The position numbers and the translations under genes were made by a program. The notes below the pieces were generated by a model. The model did not search any database. It saw nothing but the letters and a program-made list of their open reading frames with translations, and had not been told where the DNA came from. Source: Crateriforma sp964453205 (GTDB lineage: Bacteria > Planctomycetota > Planctomycetia > Pirellulales > Pirellulaceae). From it: a stretch of DNA of 25,166 nucleotides. The stretch spans positions 1 through 25,166 of the forward strand of contig CAYVRC010000081.1 in assembly GCA_964453205.1 (NCBI GenBank). Reading direction: 5' to 3'. Numbering within the stretch: position 1 is the stretch's first letter; every line of letters starts with the position of its first letter. Of the stretch, positions 8,127 to 16,255 are shown one piece after another.

Positions 8127-8908
8127 TGGATTCGGGCGAAGAACAAGTGGGACGGCAACCTTTGCAGCAGCAGACTCCGGCTGCCGAATTCGGCTGGGTC
8201 GATGTGATCGAAGCCTTCACGGCCATGCGACAAGAATTCCGCACCGGTACCAAGGAAGGTCGACAAGTCACCGAACGATTGGCGACGGTCACCCGGCAAA
8301 TCGAACGGTTCGAACAACAAGTCCACGAATCGCTGGAACGTTTGGCCGACCAGCCGCCCGACGACGGCCAGCTGCAACGGGAGAAACTGGCGCAAACCTT
8401 GGCCGACATCGATCATCACGTCGCCCGTTCGGTCGACGCGGTGCGAGCCGTGGTCGCAAAACGAAAACAGGAAAATGCACCGGAGAATGTTCTGTCGGCA
8501 CTGATCGATCGGCACTGGCAAGCGGCCGGACCGCTGACGCGTATCGTGGCAGGTCGTTGGATGCGGCGACTGCGATCCGAGTTGCAGACACAGGTCGCCG
8601 CCGGCCAGCCGGAGGACCAGACGATCACGTCGGGGCTTTCGATGATGGCCGACCGCGTCGCAAGACTGGTGTCCGGTGCGGGCGTCCGACGAATCGATGT
8701 GCGGGGTCAGCCCTTTGACGGCGAACGGATGACGGCCGTCGAAGCCGTCGCGCGTGACGACGTGTCCCCCGGCCACGTCGCGGTCCAACTCACACCGGCG
8801 TATCGTTGGCACGACAAAATCATTCGCTACGCCGAGGTTCACGTCGCGGCGTCGCCCGTCCCGGCGACCCCCTCCGCGTCACCCCTTTCCCCGACGGACG
8901 GTACCTGA
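8126..8908 (+). CDS. GrpE-like nucleotide exchange factor (divergent)
   Basis: The C-terminal part (about residues 168-241) fits the GrpE beta domain. GLSMMADRVARLVSGAGV corresponds to the helix before the wing, and RRIDVRGQPFDGERMTAVEAV matches the family core GxxFDPxxHEAV. SPGHVAVQLTPAYRWHDKI and IRYAEVHVA match the closing strands, where the usual RPAxVxV has become RYAEVHV. The first half is a long helical region (EQQVHESLERLADQ and neighbours) that fits the GrpE coiled-coil dimer stalk but is longer and divergent. GrpE releases ADP from DnaK in the cytoplasm. Length is 260 residues against about 200 in E. coli. The ATG at 8126 overlaps the upstream stop by one base (an in-frame GTG at 8123 also exists), and the DnaK start follows its stop after two bases. 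Confidence 0.86.
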   Translation: MDSGEEQVGRQPLQQQTPAAEFGWVDVIEAFTAMRQEFRTGTKEGRQVTERLATVTRQIERFEQQVHESLERLADQPPDDGQLQREKLAQTLADIDHHVARSVDAVRAVVAKRKQENAPENVLSALIDRHWQAAGPLTRIVAGRWMRRLRSELQTQVAAGQPEDQTITSGLSMMADRVARLVSGAGVRRIDVRGQPFDGERMTAVEAVARDDVSPGHVAVQLTPAYRWHDKIIRYAEVHVAASPVPATPSASPLSPTDGT

Positions 8909-8910
8909 AC

Positions 8911-10746
8911 ATGACTGAAACTTCATCTTCGTCGCCGATCGTCGGCATCGACTTGGGAACGACCAACAGCGTCGTCGCCGCGGTGGTCGACGGCAAAGCC
9001 GAAGTCTTGACCGAAGGCGGCCAGGCCATTTTGCCATCGGTCGTCGGTGTCGATCCGGCCGGCAAACTGATCGTCGGACAGGTCGCGCGGAATCAACAAG
9101 TCGCCTTTCCCGGTTCCACCATCGCATCGGTCAAACGCAAGATGGGGTCGATGGAACCGTTGACCATGGGCGACCAGACGTTCACGCCGCCGGAGGTCTC
9201 CGCGATCATCCTGCGTCGGCTTCGTCAACGTGCCTCGGCGGTATTGGGAACCGAAGTGACCCGCGCCGTCATCACGGTCCCCGCGTTTTTCGACGAAAAC
9301 CAACGTCAAGCGACCCGCCAAGCCGGTCAACTGGCCGGACTGACGGTCGAGCGGATCATCAACGAACCGACCGCCGCGACGCTCGTTTACCACGCCGGCA
9401 CCGACAAACAAAAACACATCGTCGTGTACGACTTCGGCGGCGGCACTTTCGATGTTTCCGTCGTCCGGATCGAATCCGGCGTGGTCGAAGTCCTCAGCAG
9501 TCACGGCGACACGAATTTGGGCGGTGACGACCTGGACGCAGTGTTGATGAAGCACGTCGCCGACGAATTCCAAGAACGTCACGGCATCGATTTGCGAACA
9601 GACGCGTCGAGTCGTTGGCGATTGTTACAGGTTTGCGAAGCGGCCAAACGCCGATTGTCCTTCGACGAAAGCTTTACCATCGGTGAAGAATTCATCGCCG
9701 AAAAAGACGGGCAACCGCTGAACCTGCAGACGACGGTGACGCGGAGCGATTACGAAAGTTGGATCGGCGGATTGGTCGATCGCACCATCGATTGTGTCGA
9801 TCAATCGCTGCGTGATGCCAACATCAACGTTCAACAAATTGACGATCTTGTGTTGGTCGGTGGCTCCACGCGAACACCGTTGGTCGAACGCCGTTTGCGT
9901 GAAGAATTCGGATTGGAACCCAGTCGGGCGGTCGATCCGGACCTGGCCGTCGCGCTCGGCGCGGCCACGCAAGCCGCGATGTTGAGCGGCGAAACCGTCG
10001 GACCGGTCTTGGTCGACGTGACGTCGCACACTTTGGGTATCGAAGCGATGGTGGGAATCGGTTTCGACGGTCCGATCTTGAATTTTTCGCCCATCATTCA
10101 TCGCGGTTCGCCGCTGCCGGCCAGCTACGAACAGGCTTATTCGGCAGTCCACGACGAACAAGACGCCGCCAAGATTCACGTCTTGCAAGGCGAACATCAA
10201 GAAATCGAACGCAACCGATCCGTCGGGGATTTTTTGCTCAAACTCTCCGATCCCAGCGGTGATCGACGCAAAGTGATCGTGCGATTCGATCTTTCGCTCA
10301 GCGGAACGTTGAAAGTGACCGCACGCCAAGTCGGCAACGAAGAACAAGAGGAACTGACGATCGACAACGCCTTGGCGGACTTTCAAGATCAGCAGGGACA
10401 AGCCGCGACTGAACGCTTGGATCATCTGTTCGATTCCGTGGACGAACTCGGCGTCCAAGATGATGACCGACCCTGGCGTTGGCGCGCCGACGCCCCCGAG
10501 ACGGATGCTGCCCAGCCGACCGTTGCCGGCACCGTCGTCGGCCCCGCCGAACAGGATGATCTGGCCCCCGCCCACGCCGCGGTCCGTCGTGCCAAGGAAG
10601 CCTGCCAAAAGGTCGACGGTGAAGACGCCGAAGACCTGCGGGACCTGATCGAAAGATTGGAAGCGGCGATTCGCGATGACGACCAGGATGCGATCCCCAC
10701 GCTTTGCGACGAACTGGATGACGTGTTGTTCTATGTCGGACAATGA
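8911..10746 (+). CDS. DnaK/Hsp70 chaperone, divergent paralogue
   Basis: This ATP-driven chaperone has 611 residues. The nucleotide-binding domain shows phosphate-1 GIDLGTTNSVVAA (about 11-23), RIINEPTAATLVYHAG, phosphate-2 VVYDFGGGTFDVSVV (about 172-186) and the adenosine motif LVLVGGSTRTPLVERRL (about 312-328). The interdomain linker reads VLVDVTSHTLGIE where typical DnaK has VLLLDVTPLSLGIE. The substrate-binding beta domain is present (VLQGEHQEIERNRSVGDF), but the helical lid is short and acidic and ends LDDVLFYVGQ, without the EEVD-like or DnaK-type tail. It is therefore probably a second, specialised Hsp70 and not the housekeeping DnaK, so I give no symbol. The chosen ATG lies two bases after the GrpE-like stop. 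A longer in-frame start at 8806 would overlap that gene and is rejected. The 3' end overlaps the zinc-ribbon gene by 14 bases. Confidence 0.95.
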   Translation: MTETSSSSPIVGIDLGTTNSVVAAVVDGKAEVLTEGGQAILPSVVGVDPAGKLIVGQVARNQQVAFPGSTIASVKRKMGSMEPLTMGDQTFTPPEVSAIILRRLRQRASAVLGTEVTRAVITVPAFFDENQRQATRQAGQLAGLTVERIINEPTAATLVYHAGTDKQKHIVVYDFGGGTFDVSVVRIESGVVEVLSSHGDTNLGGDDLDAVLMKHVADEFQERHGIDLRTDASSRWRLLQVCEAAKRRLSFDESFTIGEEFIAEKDGQPLNLQTTVTRSDYESWIGGLVDRTIDCVDQSLRDANINVQQIDDLVLVGGSTRTPLVERRLREEFGLEPSRAVDPDLAVALGAATQAAMLSGETVGPVLVDVTSHTLGIEAMVGIGFDGPILNFSPIIHRGSPLPASYEQAYSAVHDEQDAAKIHVLQGEHQEIERNRSVGDFLLKLSDPSGDRRKVIVRFDLSLSGTLKVTARQVGNEEQEELTIDNALADFQDQQGQAATERLDHLFDSVDELGVQDDDRPWRWRADAPETDAAQPTVAGTVVGPAEQDDLAPAHAAVRRAKEACQKVDGEDAEDLRDLIERLEAAIRDDDQDAIPTLCDELDDVLFYVGQ

Positions 10747-11122
10747 ACAACACGGCGACCGGGATCGGGATGATCGAGACGCAGGTCATCGAGACGGGGG
10801 CCGTCCCGAGTCCGAGGACACGACTTCGGTTCCCGCCCGCGGTTCGGCCGTTCCGCCGAAACTTCGCTGCCCCGCCTGTCGTGCCTCCCAGCCTTATCAG
10901 GACGTTTGTCGACGCTGTGGTGCCGATTTGCGGTTGTTGGTGAAAATCAAAACACACATCGATGACTTGGTCCGAAAACACGAAGCTTTCCGCATCGCCG
11001 GTAACCGTGAAGCCGCCGACGCGATCCGAAACACCCTCTGTCGGCTCGATCCCGGTTCGCTTGCCGCTCAAGAAAAGATGCCGGACGGTCGCATCGATCC
11101 GATTCGTGAACGACCGCATTGA
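10733..11122 (+). CDS. Small zinc-ribbon protein, last gene of the Hsp70 operon
   Basis: The 129 residues start with a very charged, probably disordered Asp/Arg/Glu-rich segment (about 1-40). A single zinc ribbon follows, with LRCPACRASQPYQDVCRRCGADL and metal ligands Cys46, Cys49, Cys59 and Cys62. A helical C-terminus follows (LVRKHEAFRIAGNREAADAIRN). The family is not recognisable beyond the ribbon. The ATG at 10733 lies inside the 3' end of the DnaK gene, a 14-base overlap in another frame, which implies translational coupling. Canonical DnaJ carries a cysteine-rich zinc domain on the same chain as its J-domain. Here a separate zinc protein sits in the same operon as a J-like protein lacking one, so a split co-chaperone is a reasonable but unproven idea. 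The operon ends here, convergent with putA. Confidence 0.8.
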   Translation: MSDNEQHGDRDRDDRDAGHRDGGRPESEDTTSVPARGSAVPPKLRCPACRASQPYQDVCRRCGADLRLLVKIKTHIDDLVRKHEAFRIAGNREAADAIRNTLCRLDPGSLAAQEKMPDGRIDPIRERPH

Positions 11123-11172
11123 CGATTCGTCTCGACTGAGTCTTTGCCGCGGATCGAGGAACGTTCAGACGA

Positions 11173-14100
11173 TCAGCGCGGATCGCCCCCACTCGCCGAA
11201 GCACGACGACCCAAGTTGCCGTAGCGATGGTAATCGTGACTGATCGACTGTTCGTTCAAGTAACGCAAGCCTTCGATGCGGCCCTCGGCAAGGGCCGGTT
11301 CGCCGATGACGGTCACAAACGCTTCGCCGCACGTCGTAAGAAGCTCTCGCGGCAGATCCCCCAGGCACCGGATCCGCCGAACGTCGCCGGATCGAATACG
11401 AAGGATCAGTTCGTCGGTCGTTTCGACGTGCGGATGGATCATGCCGGGCAACCAATCGGCCAACGAATCCAAAGTCTGAACGAGTGATTCGGGGCACTCC
11501 GGCGCCATGCTCACGTCCAATTGGGTCCCCACCGAAACGCCGGCGACGACGGTCAGCAAAACGTCCGTCACGTCGTCGTGCGGGCCGACGCGGATCGCCA
11601 TGCCCTCGACCTCGCGGTAACGCCGCAGGTTGTCTTGCCCCGCCAAGCCGAACGTGTCGTGCGAGCCGGTAAACTCTTCGGCCACCGCGGCCGCACAAAG
11701 CTCGACGGATTTTCGCACGACGGCGCGATCGACGCCGGCGATCCCAGATCCAGCACGGGGCCCATCGGAACCGCCACGGCGGAGCCAATCGGAAAAGCGG
11801 TCCAAGACCGGATGATCAAAAGTTTCGTTCTCACTCGATGCCACCGACGACGCGGCGGCAGTCGGACCCGGCGACCGGTTCTCCATCCTGGAAAGCGCCA
11901 ACACGTAGTGGGGACCGCCCGCTTTGACGCCCGGCCCGTAGGCGCTCAAGCCGACACCGCCGAACGGTTGACGCAAGACGACCGCGCCGGTCGTGCTGCG
12001 ATTGATGTACAGATTGCCCGCCGGCAACGAATCTTTCCAAAGTCCGATTTCACGATCGTCCAGACTCTCCAGTCCGCTGGTCAGGCCGTATCCGGTGGAT
12101 CGGACGATGCCGATCGCTTCCTCCAATCGTCGGTAACGCATCACGGACAAGACCGGTCCGAACAACTCGGTGTGATGACCGAAACTGCCCGGCATCACAT
12201 TCCATTTGACACCCGGTCGATACAATCGCGGGTGTCCATCGACGTGTTCGGGGACGACCAGCCACGACTCGTCGTCGTCAAGTTCCTTCAAGCCTCGCGT
12301 CAATTCGTCGTTCGGTTTGCAAACCAGCGGGGTCACGTCGGTGTGCAGATCCCAGGCCGATCCGACGTGCAGACTGCGAACCGCGTCGGCCAAACGTGCA
12401 CGGAAGTCTTTGTCATCAAAAATCTCGTCTTCCAATAGCAACAGCGACGTCGCACTGCATTTCTGGCCGCTGTGACCGAACGCCGAATAGACGACGTGCT
12501 TGATGGCCAAATCGCGATCAGCCATCGCGGTGACGATGGTCGCGTTTTTGCCGCCGGTTTCGGCCAGCAAGTGCAGGTCGGGACGCACCGCCAACATCCG
12601 CTTCGCCGTCGCGGTGCCGCCGGTCAAGATCACCGTGTCGACTTGTTCGTTGGCGACCAAGCCCGCTTCGGCGACGGAATCTTCGCAAGGAACGAACTGC
12701 AAAGCCTCCCGCGGGACGCCGGCGTCCCAAAACGCTTGACACGACAGCCAGGCGGGCAGCAGCGTCTGCGTCGCCGGTTTCAGCACGACCGGGTTTCCCG
12801 CCGCCAGCGACGCCGCGATCCCGCCGCAGGCGATCGCCAGCGGAAAGTTCCACGGCGTGATCACCGCCACGACGCCCCGCGGTCGGATCGTGACGTGCGG
12901 GTTGTCGGCGAACGCCCGCATCGACAGCGGGTAAAATTCACAAAAGTCGATCGCCTCGCTGACCTCCGGATCGGCCTGCGTGATGGTCTTTCCGGCGTCG
13001 CCGATCATCGACCCGATCAGGTCGCCACGCCGCTCGCGAAGCTTCTGTGCCACGCCCCGCAAGATCGCGTGTCGGTCGTCGATCGAGCGGTGTTGCCAAT
13101 CGCCGCCGTCGGCCGCCACCGCCACGCCACGCCGGACGTCGTCCAAATCGGCCAACTGGTAGCGACAGGTGACACGGTTCGGCTCGTTGACATCGGTCGA
13201 TTCACGGACCTCGGCGCCGGAACCGGTGGATTCGAGTTCGCCCGCCCGAACCGGCCGGATCAACGGTGCCGCGTCGTCTCGTTGCCCTTTCCAGGTCTCC
13301 AAGACACCGGCGATCCACGCGGCGTTGTGCGGCAGCGACCAGTCGGTGTCGGGTTCGTTGACAAAGGCGGTCCAGTGATCGGAAACAGGCGGTTGCACCG
13401 GAGACGTCCGTCGGTCCTGCGTCCTCCGCGGTGCCTGGCTGACCGTGTCGATCATCGATAGCGACGTCCGAAAAGATTCCGCCAGACTTTCGAACACGGG
13501 CGTGTGTGGCTCCAGATGGTACGAATGCCTTAAAAAGTTCTCGTGACCCGTGTTCTCGTCCAAACGCCGGATCAGGTATCCGATCGCGTGCAAGAAATCG
13601 GATTTCTCACACGCCGGGGCGTACAACAGCATCGGCGTGTCACGTCCGGTGATCGCACGGCGTTGATGGTTGGCCATGCCTTCGAGCATTTCGAATTGAA
13701 CACTTTCGGGTCGACTCGACCGCGCCGTCCAAAGCATCGCCAGCGCCACGTCGAACAGGTTGTGCGTCGCCACGCCGACCCGCAAGACGCCTTCGTCGGC
13801 CGCCGCCAACATCTCTCGCAGCATGTTCTTGAAATTCGCGTCCGTTTCGATCTTGTTCTGATAGGGTGCCGGCGGGAAACCCGCGATCCCCGCTTCGACG
13901 CGTTCCATTTCCATGTTCGCGCCTTTGACCAACCGGATCGTCAGCGGATGACCCCCGGCGGCGACTCGGGCCCGCGACCACTGGATCAGCTCGACCATCA
14001 CCCCCTGGCTGTCGGGAACGTACGCCTGCAGCGCGATTCCCGCGGCGGTCTGTTCCAACCCCTCGCGATCGAGGGTCTCACGCAGCACGTCGGCGGTCAG

Positions 14101-14811
14101 GTGCAGGTCTCGGTATTCCTCCATGTCCAAGTAGACGAACTTGCCGCGACCGGTCGCCGGGTCGATGTGACGATTGGCCGTGCGATACAGCCTTTCCAAG
14201 CGGTCGCTGACGGCGCGGATGGTGTGATCGCGGGCCAACGCCGAGACATGGCTGTACAGCGTCGTCAGCTTGACCGACAGGCAACGCACGTCGGGCATCC
14301 TCAGGACGTCTTGATAAGTCTGCATGCGACGCCGCGTTTCTTCGTCACCCAGCAGCGCTTCGCCCAGCAAGTTGACGTTCATCGCCAAGCCTTGTCTCTG
14401 GCGGTCCCGCAGGTGCCCTGCAAGGACGTCGCGTTCGGCGGGCAAAATGACGTTGGCCGTTTCACGCCGCATCTGTTCTTGAACCAGCGGCACCGCGACG
14501 CCGGGCAGGTATTCGCCGAAAGCACGAAAGCCGCGAAGCATCGTCTGTTCGACGGGACTGAAAAATCGCGGAATGCCTTGGACGTCCAACAGGTACGTCA
14601 ACTGGTCGGCGACGCGTGCGGGCGTGTGCGTGCGAAACGCTTGGTCGGTCATCTCGACCAGTGTCGCCTTGTCGGCCTCATTCTGGATCATCCGATCCAG
14701 TTCCGCCTGTTGGCGACGCTCGGCGGGCGTCTGCAGTTTTTTCGCCGAAACTAGCAGTTCACTGGCGAGTTCGATGGCTTGATCGGCGTCGTTTTGTTGA
14801 TGGAAAGTCAT
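11173..14811 (-). CDS. putA: Bifunctional proline dehydrogenase / 1-pyrroline-5-carboxylate dehydrogenase (PutA-like)
   Basis: The enzyme oxidises proline to P5C with FAD, then glutamate semialdehyde to glutamate with NAD+. The 1212 residues carry the PRODH barrel first, with RLVKGANMEMERVEAG, YQNKIETDANFKNML and YLIRRLDENTGHENF. The aldehyde dehydrogenase follows, with ITPWNFPLAIACGG, VLKPATQTLL, VILTGGTATAKRM, the general-base Glu751 in LLAETGGKNA and the catalytic Cys785 in HSGQKCSATS. The 34-residue Glu-Cys spacing is the family norm. About 200 further residues resemble the degenerate C-terminal domain of long PutA proteins (GQDNLRRYREVEGM). There is no N-terminal ribbon-helix-helix, so this is not a self-regulating E. 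coli-type PutA. I chose the ATG at 14811. A TTG at 14817 would add two residues. The gene converges with the Hsp70 operon, with 50 bases between the stops. Confidence 0.95.
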   Translation of the reverse strand: MTFHQQNDADQAIELASELLVSAKKLQTPAERRQQAELDRMIQNEADKATLVEMTDQAFRTHTPARVADQLTYLLDVQGIPRFFSPVEQTMLRGFRAFGEYLPGVAVPLVQEQMRRETANVILPAERDVLAGHLRDRQRQGLAMNVNLLGEALLGDEETRRRMQTYQDVLRMPDVRCLSVKLTTLYSHVSALARDHTIRAVSDRLERLYRTANRHIDPATGRGKFVYLDMEEYRDLHLTADVLRETLDREGLEQTAAGIALQAYVPDSQGVMVELIQWSRARVAAGGHPLTIRLVKGANMEMERVEAGIAGFPPAPYQNKIETDANFKNMLREMLAAADEGVLRVGVATHNLFDVALAMLWTARSSRPESVQFEMLEGMANHQRRAITGRDTPMLLYAPACEKSDFLHAIGYLIRRLDENTGHENFLRHSYHLEPHTPVFESLAESFRTSLSMIDTVSQAPRRTQDRRTSPVQPPVSDHWTAFVNEPDTDWSLPHNAAWIAGVLETWKGQRDDAAPLIRPVRAGELESTGSGAEVRESTDVNEPNRVTCRYQLADLDDVRRGVAVAADGGDWQHRSIDDRHAILRGVAQKLRERRGDLIGSMIGDAGKTITQADPEVSEAIDFCEFYPLSMRAFADNPHVTIRPRGVVAVITPWNFPLAIACGGIAASLAAGNPVVLKPATQTLLPAWLSCQAFWDAGVPREALQFVPCEDSVAEAGLVANEQVDTVILTGGTATAKRMLAVRPDLHLLAETGGKNATIVTAMADRDLAIKHVVYSAFGHSGQKCSATSLLLLEDEIFDDKDFRARLADAVRSLHVGSAWDLHTDVTPLVCKPNDELTRGLKELDDDESWLVVPEHVDGHPRLYRPGVKWNVMPGSFGHHTELFGPVLSVMRYRRLEEAIGIVRSTGYGLTSGLESLDDREIGLWKDSLPAGNLYINRSTTGAVVLRQPFGGVGLSAYGPGVKAGGPHYVLALSRMENRSPGPTAAASSVASSENETFDHPVLDRFSDWLRRGGSDGPRAGSGIAGVDRAVVRKSVELCAAAVAEEFTGSHDTFGLAGQDNLRRYREVEGMAIRVGPHDDVTDVLLTVVAGVSVGTQLDVSMAPECPESLVQTLDSLADWLPGMIHPHVETTDELILRIRSGDVRRIRCLGDLPRELLTTCGEAFVTVIGEPALAEGRIEGLRYLNEQSISHDYHRYGNLGRRASASGGDPR

Positions 14812-14898
14812 GCCCAAGTGTAACAGCGTGGCACCCGTCGCCGCTGCACGATTTTCAGAAGCACCCGATCACGTAGCGACACGCGGATAGTCACTGAC

Positions 14899-14963
14899 GT
14901 AGCGGGATTCGCCAGAATTCCGATCCAGTATTTCGAAGTCGGAAGTCTGGCGACATCCGCTAC
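14899..14963. repeat. Imperfect inverted repeat (25-base arms, 15-base loop) upstream of putA
   Basis: The left arm (14899-14923) starts GTAGCGGGATTCGCCAGA. The right arm (14939-14963), read on the minus strand, starts GTAGCGGATGTCGCCAGA. The 25-base arms differ at four positions. It lies in the 214-base gap between the putA start and the stop of the gene at 15026. It could act as a transcription-blocking hairpin for the minus-strand gene, or it could be a dispersed palindromic element of the genome. No target-site duplication was recognised. Confidence 0.7.
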
Positions 14964-15025
14964 AGTCAATCCGACACTTATTGATCGCGTGTTGCTCAGC
15001 GTTCTCCGAACGGGACGGCGACATA

Positions 15026-15973
15026 CTATCTGGTCGGCAAAGGTTCCATCTTGAGGGTCAAATCGCCGGCGTCGGTGACGGGTTGGTCCGAAACATCGGC
15101 ATTGACGTTGCCCCACTGATGGTTCGCTTGATCCATGATGCGGATGTTGCAACTCGCACCGGGAAGGACGCCCGACAGTTCCAGTCGGCCGTCTCGGTCA
15201 AGCGTAACGGGAAAGCCGAAAGCGATGCTGCCGCCGTCGTGATCGACCCGCAAGCTGATGAACGCTTGGGTAACCGAGAGGGGCTGGCCATCGTCGTTGA
15301 CCAACCTAGCGATCAGTTTCGAAGCGGGCTTGAGTCGAATGTCGACCGTTTCGTCGTCCGGTCCGATGCGGGTCACGGCCGCCGCATTGCCGACTTCATC
15401 GCGTGCAACCAAGATCATGTCGTCGGTCCAACGGACGAGACTGCCGGCGTTCGGATCTTGGATCAGTGTCGCGGTGACTTCTTTGGCCGGTTGCTTGTCG
15501 GCGCCGACTGTCACGGTGCCCATGATCACGGTGCCGTCATCGCCGGTGGTGACTTCGGCGAGTGCAAACGCTTCGCCGTGGATCGCTGCGACTCTTGCAC
15601 CGGCGACCGGTTGATCGCCGGAATCCAGGACCCGGACTCGGGTGATTCGCGGCTCGTCGAGCCTGATTTCAAGCAGTTCGTTCCGTTCGTACAGGAACAT
15701 CTCGTGCCAGCCCAGTTCCCTGTCGTCGGCGGACTTGGCGATCAACAGTGGGCAGTAACGGCTGCCGGCTTTTAGTTCGGCTTGAAAGACGCCTTTGTCG
15801 TTCGTGCGGGCCGGCCAACTAGGGCAGGAAGTCAACAACCGGTAGCGGGTCGGATCGAATGACACGGTCAACCTTTCACAAAGGCGTGGCGAAGGGATGC
15901 GGCAGGCGAAGACGACGGGCACAGCGAAAGACTTGCCGAATTTGTAATCAGGGGTCTGCTCCGGGGCCGGCAT
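15026..15973 (-). CDS. Carboxypeptidase-regulatory-like (beta-sandwich) protein, possibly 5'-truncated
   Basis: The 315-residue product contains repeated beta-sandwich segments of the carboxypeptidase D regulatory type. RVLDSGDQPVAGARVAAIHG with TTGDDGTV is the clearest copy, and ARTNDKGVFQAELKAG and LIARLVNDDGQPLSVTQ with LDRDGRLELSGVLPG are further copies. In planctomycetes such domains usually sit in large exported proteins, often after a peptidase or sensor domain. Here there is no signal peptide, membrane helix or partner domain, and the first 40 or so residues do not look like this fold. Either the real start is further inside, or this is the 3' remnant of a longer gene joined to unrelated sequence. 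I give the ATG at 15973. A GTG at 15982 is also possible. Function cannot be assigned. Confidence 0.55.
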   Translation of the reverse strand: MPAPEQTPDYKFGKSFAVPVVFACRIPSPRLCERLTVSFDPTRYRLLTSCPSWPARTNDKGVFQAELKAGSRYCPLLIAKSADDRELGWHEMFLYERNELLEIRLDEPRITRVRVLDSGDQPVAGARVAAIHGEAFALAEVTTGDDGTVIMGTVTVGADKQPAKEVTATLIQDPNAGSLVRWTDDMILVARDEVGNAAAVTRIGPDDETVDIRLKPASKLIARLVNDDGQPLSVTQAFISLRVDHDGGSIAFGFPVTLDRDGRLELSGVLPGASCNIRIMDQANHQWGNVNADVSDQPVTDAGDLTLKMEPLPTR

Positions 15974-16042
15974 CTGCCGCACGAATCACGAAACCAGATT
16001 ATCAGCTTCCACGCACGCAGTGCCTGTCACGACCCGCGCACA

Positions 16043-16108
16043 CAGAGAACACTCGGGGCAGAGAACGTTCGGTGGCAGAGAACATTCGGTGGCAGAGAAC
16101 ATTCGGGG
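16043..16108 (+). repeat. Four-copy 16/17-base tandem repeat upstream of the oxidoreductase gene
   Basis: The unit CAGAGAACATTCGGTGG recurs at 16043-16058, 16059-16075, 16076-16092 and 16093-16108, with single-base changes (AACACTC, AACGTTC, AACATTC) and endings GGGG or GGTGG. It lies in the 282-base gap between the minus-strand gene and the oxidoreductase at 16256, so it is upstream of both. It could be a binding-site array or simple tandem amplification. Confidence 0.85.
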
Positions 16109-16241
16109 CAGGGCGGTTTGCATCCTGGGACGGCTCGGTTGCCGGCGACAGGGACCCGCCGAATCTCGGTTTTCCCGACACCGGTCGTCATTTGTTTCGG
16201 AATCACCGTGCGAGTACACTTCGTTGTCATTCCATTTCGCC

Positions 16242-16246
16242 AAGGA
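16242..16246 (+). promoter_or_regulatory. Ribosome-binding site of the Gfo/Idh/MocA oxidoreductase
   Basis: AAGGA sits nine bases before the ATG at 16256. It selects this start over the longer in-frame start at 16118, which would also bury the Tat signal. Confidence 0.55.
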
Positions 16247-16255
16247 CCGCCCGTC

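Noticed and set aside
6592..8409. 605-residue minus-strand open frame across the chaperone genes
   Set aside because: It is antisense to genes with clear Hsp70-system motifs, and its own translation is low-complexity Arg/Ser-rich with no family features.
8806..8910. 35-residue N-terminal extension of DnaK
   Set aside because: It overlaps the GrpE-like gene in another frame and reads as an Arg/Gly-rich shadow. The ATG at 8911 places GIDLGTTNS at the normal distance.
11521..14754. Long plus-strand open frames opposite putA (e.g. 11521-12438, 12472-13461, 13543-14754)
   Set aside because: They have an Arg/Asp/Gln-rich composition with no motif. They are antisense shadows caused by high GC content at codon position 3 of putA.
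16043..16108. CRISPR array
   Set aside because: The units are contiguous without unique spacers and are only 16-17 bases long.
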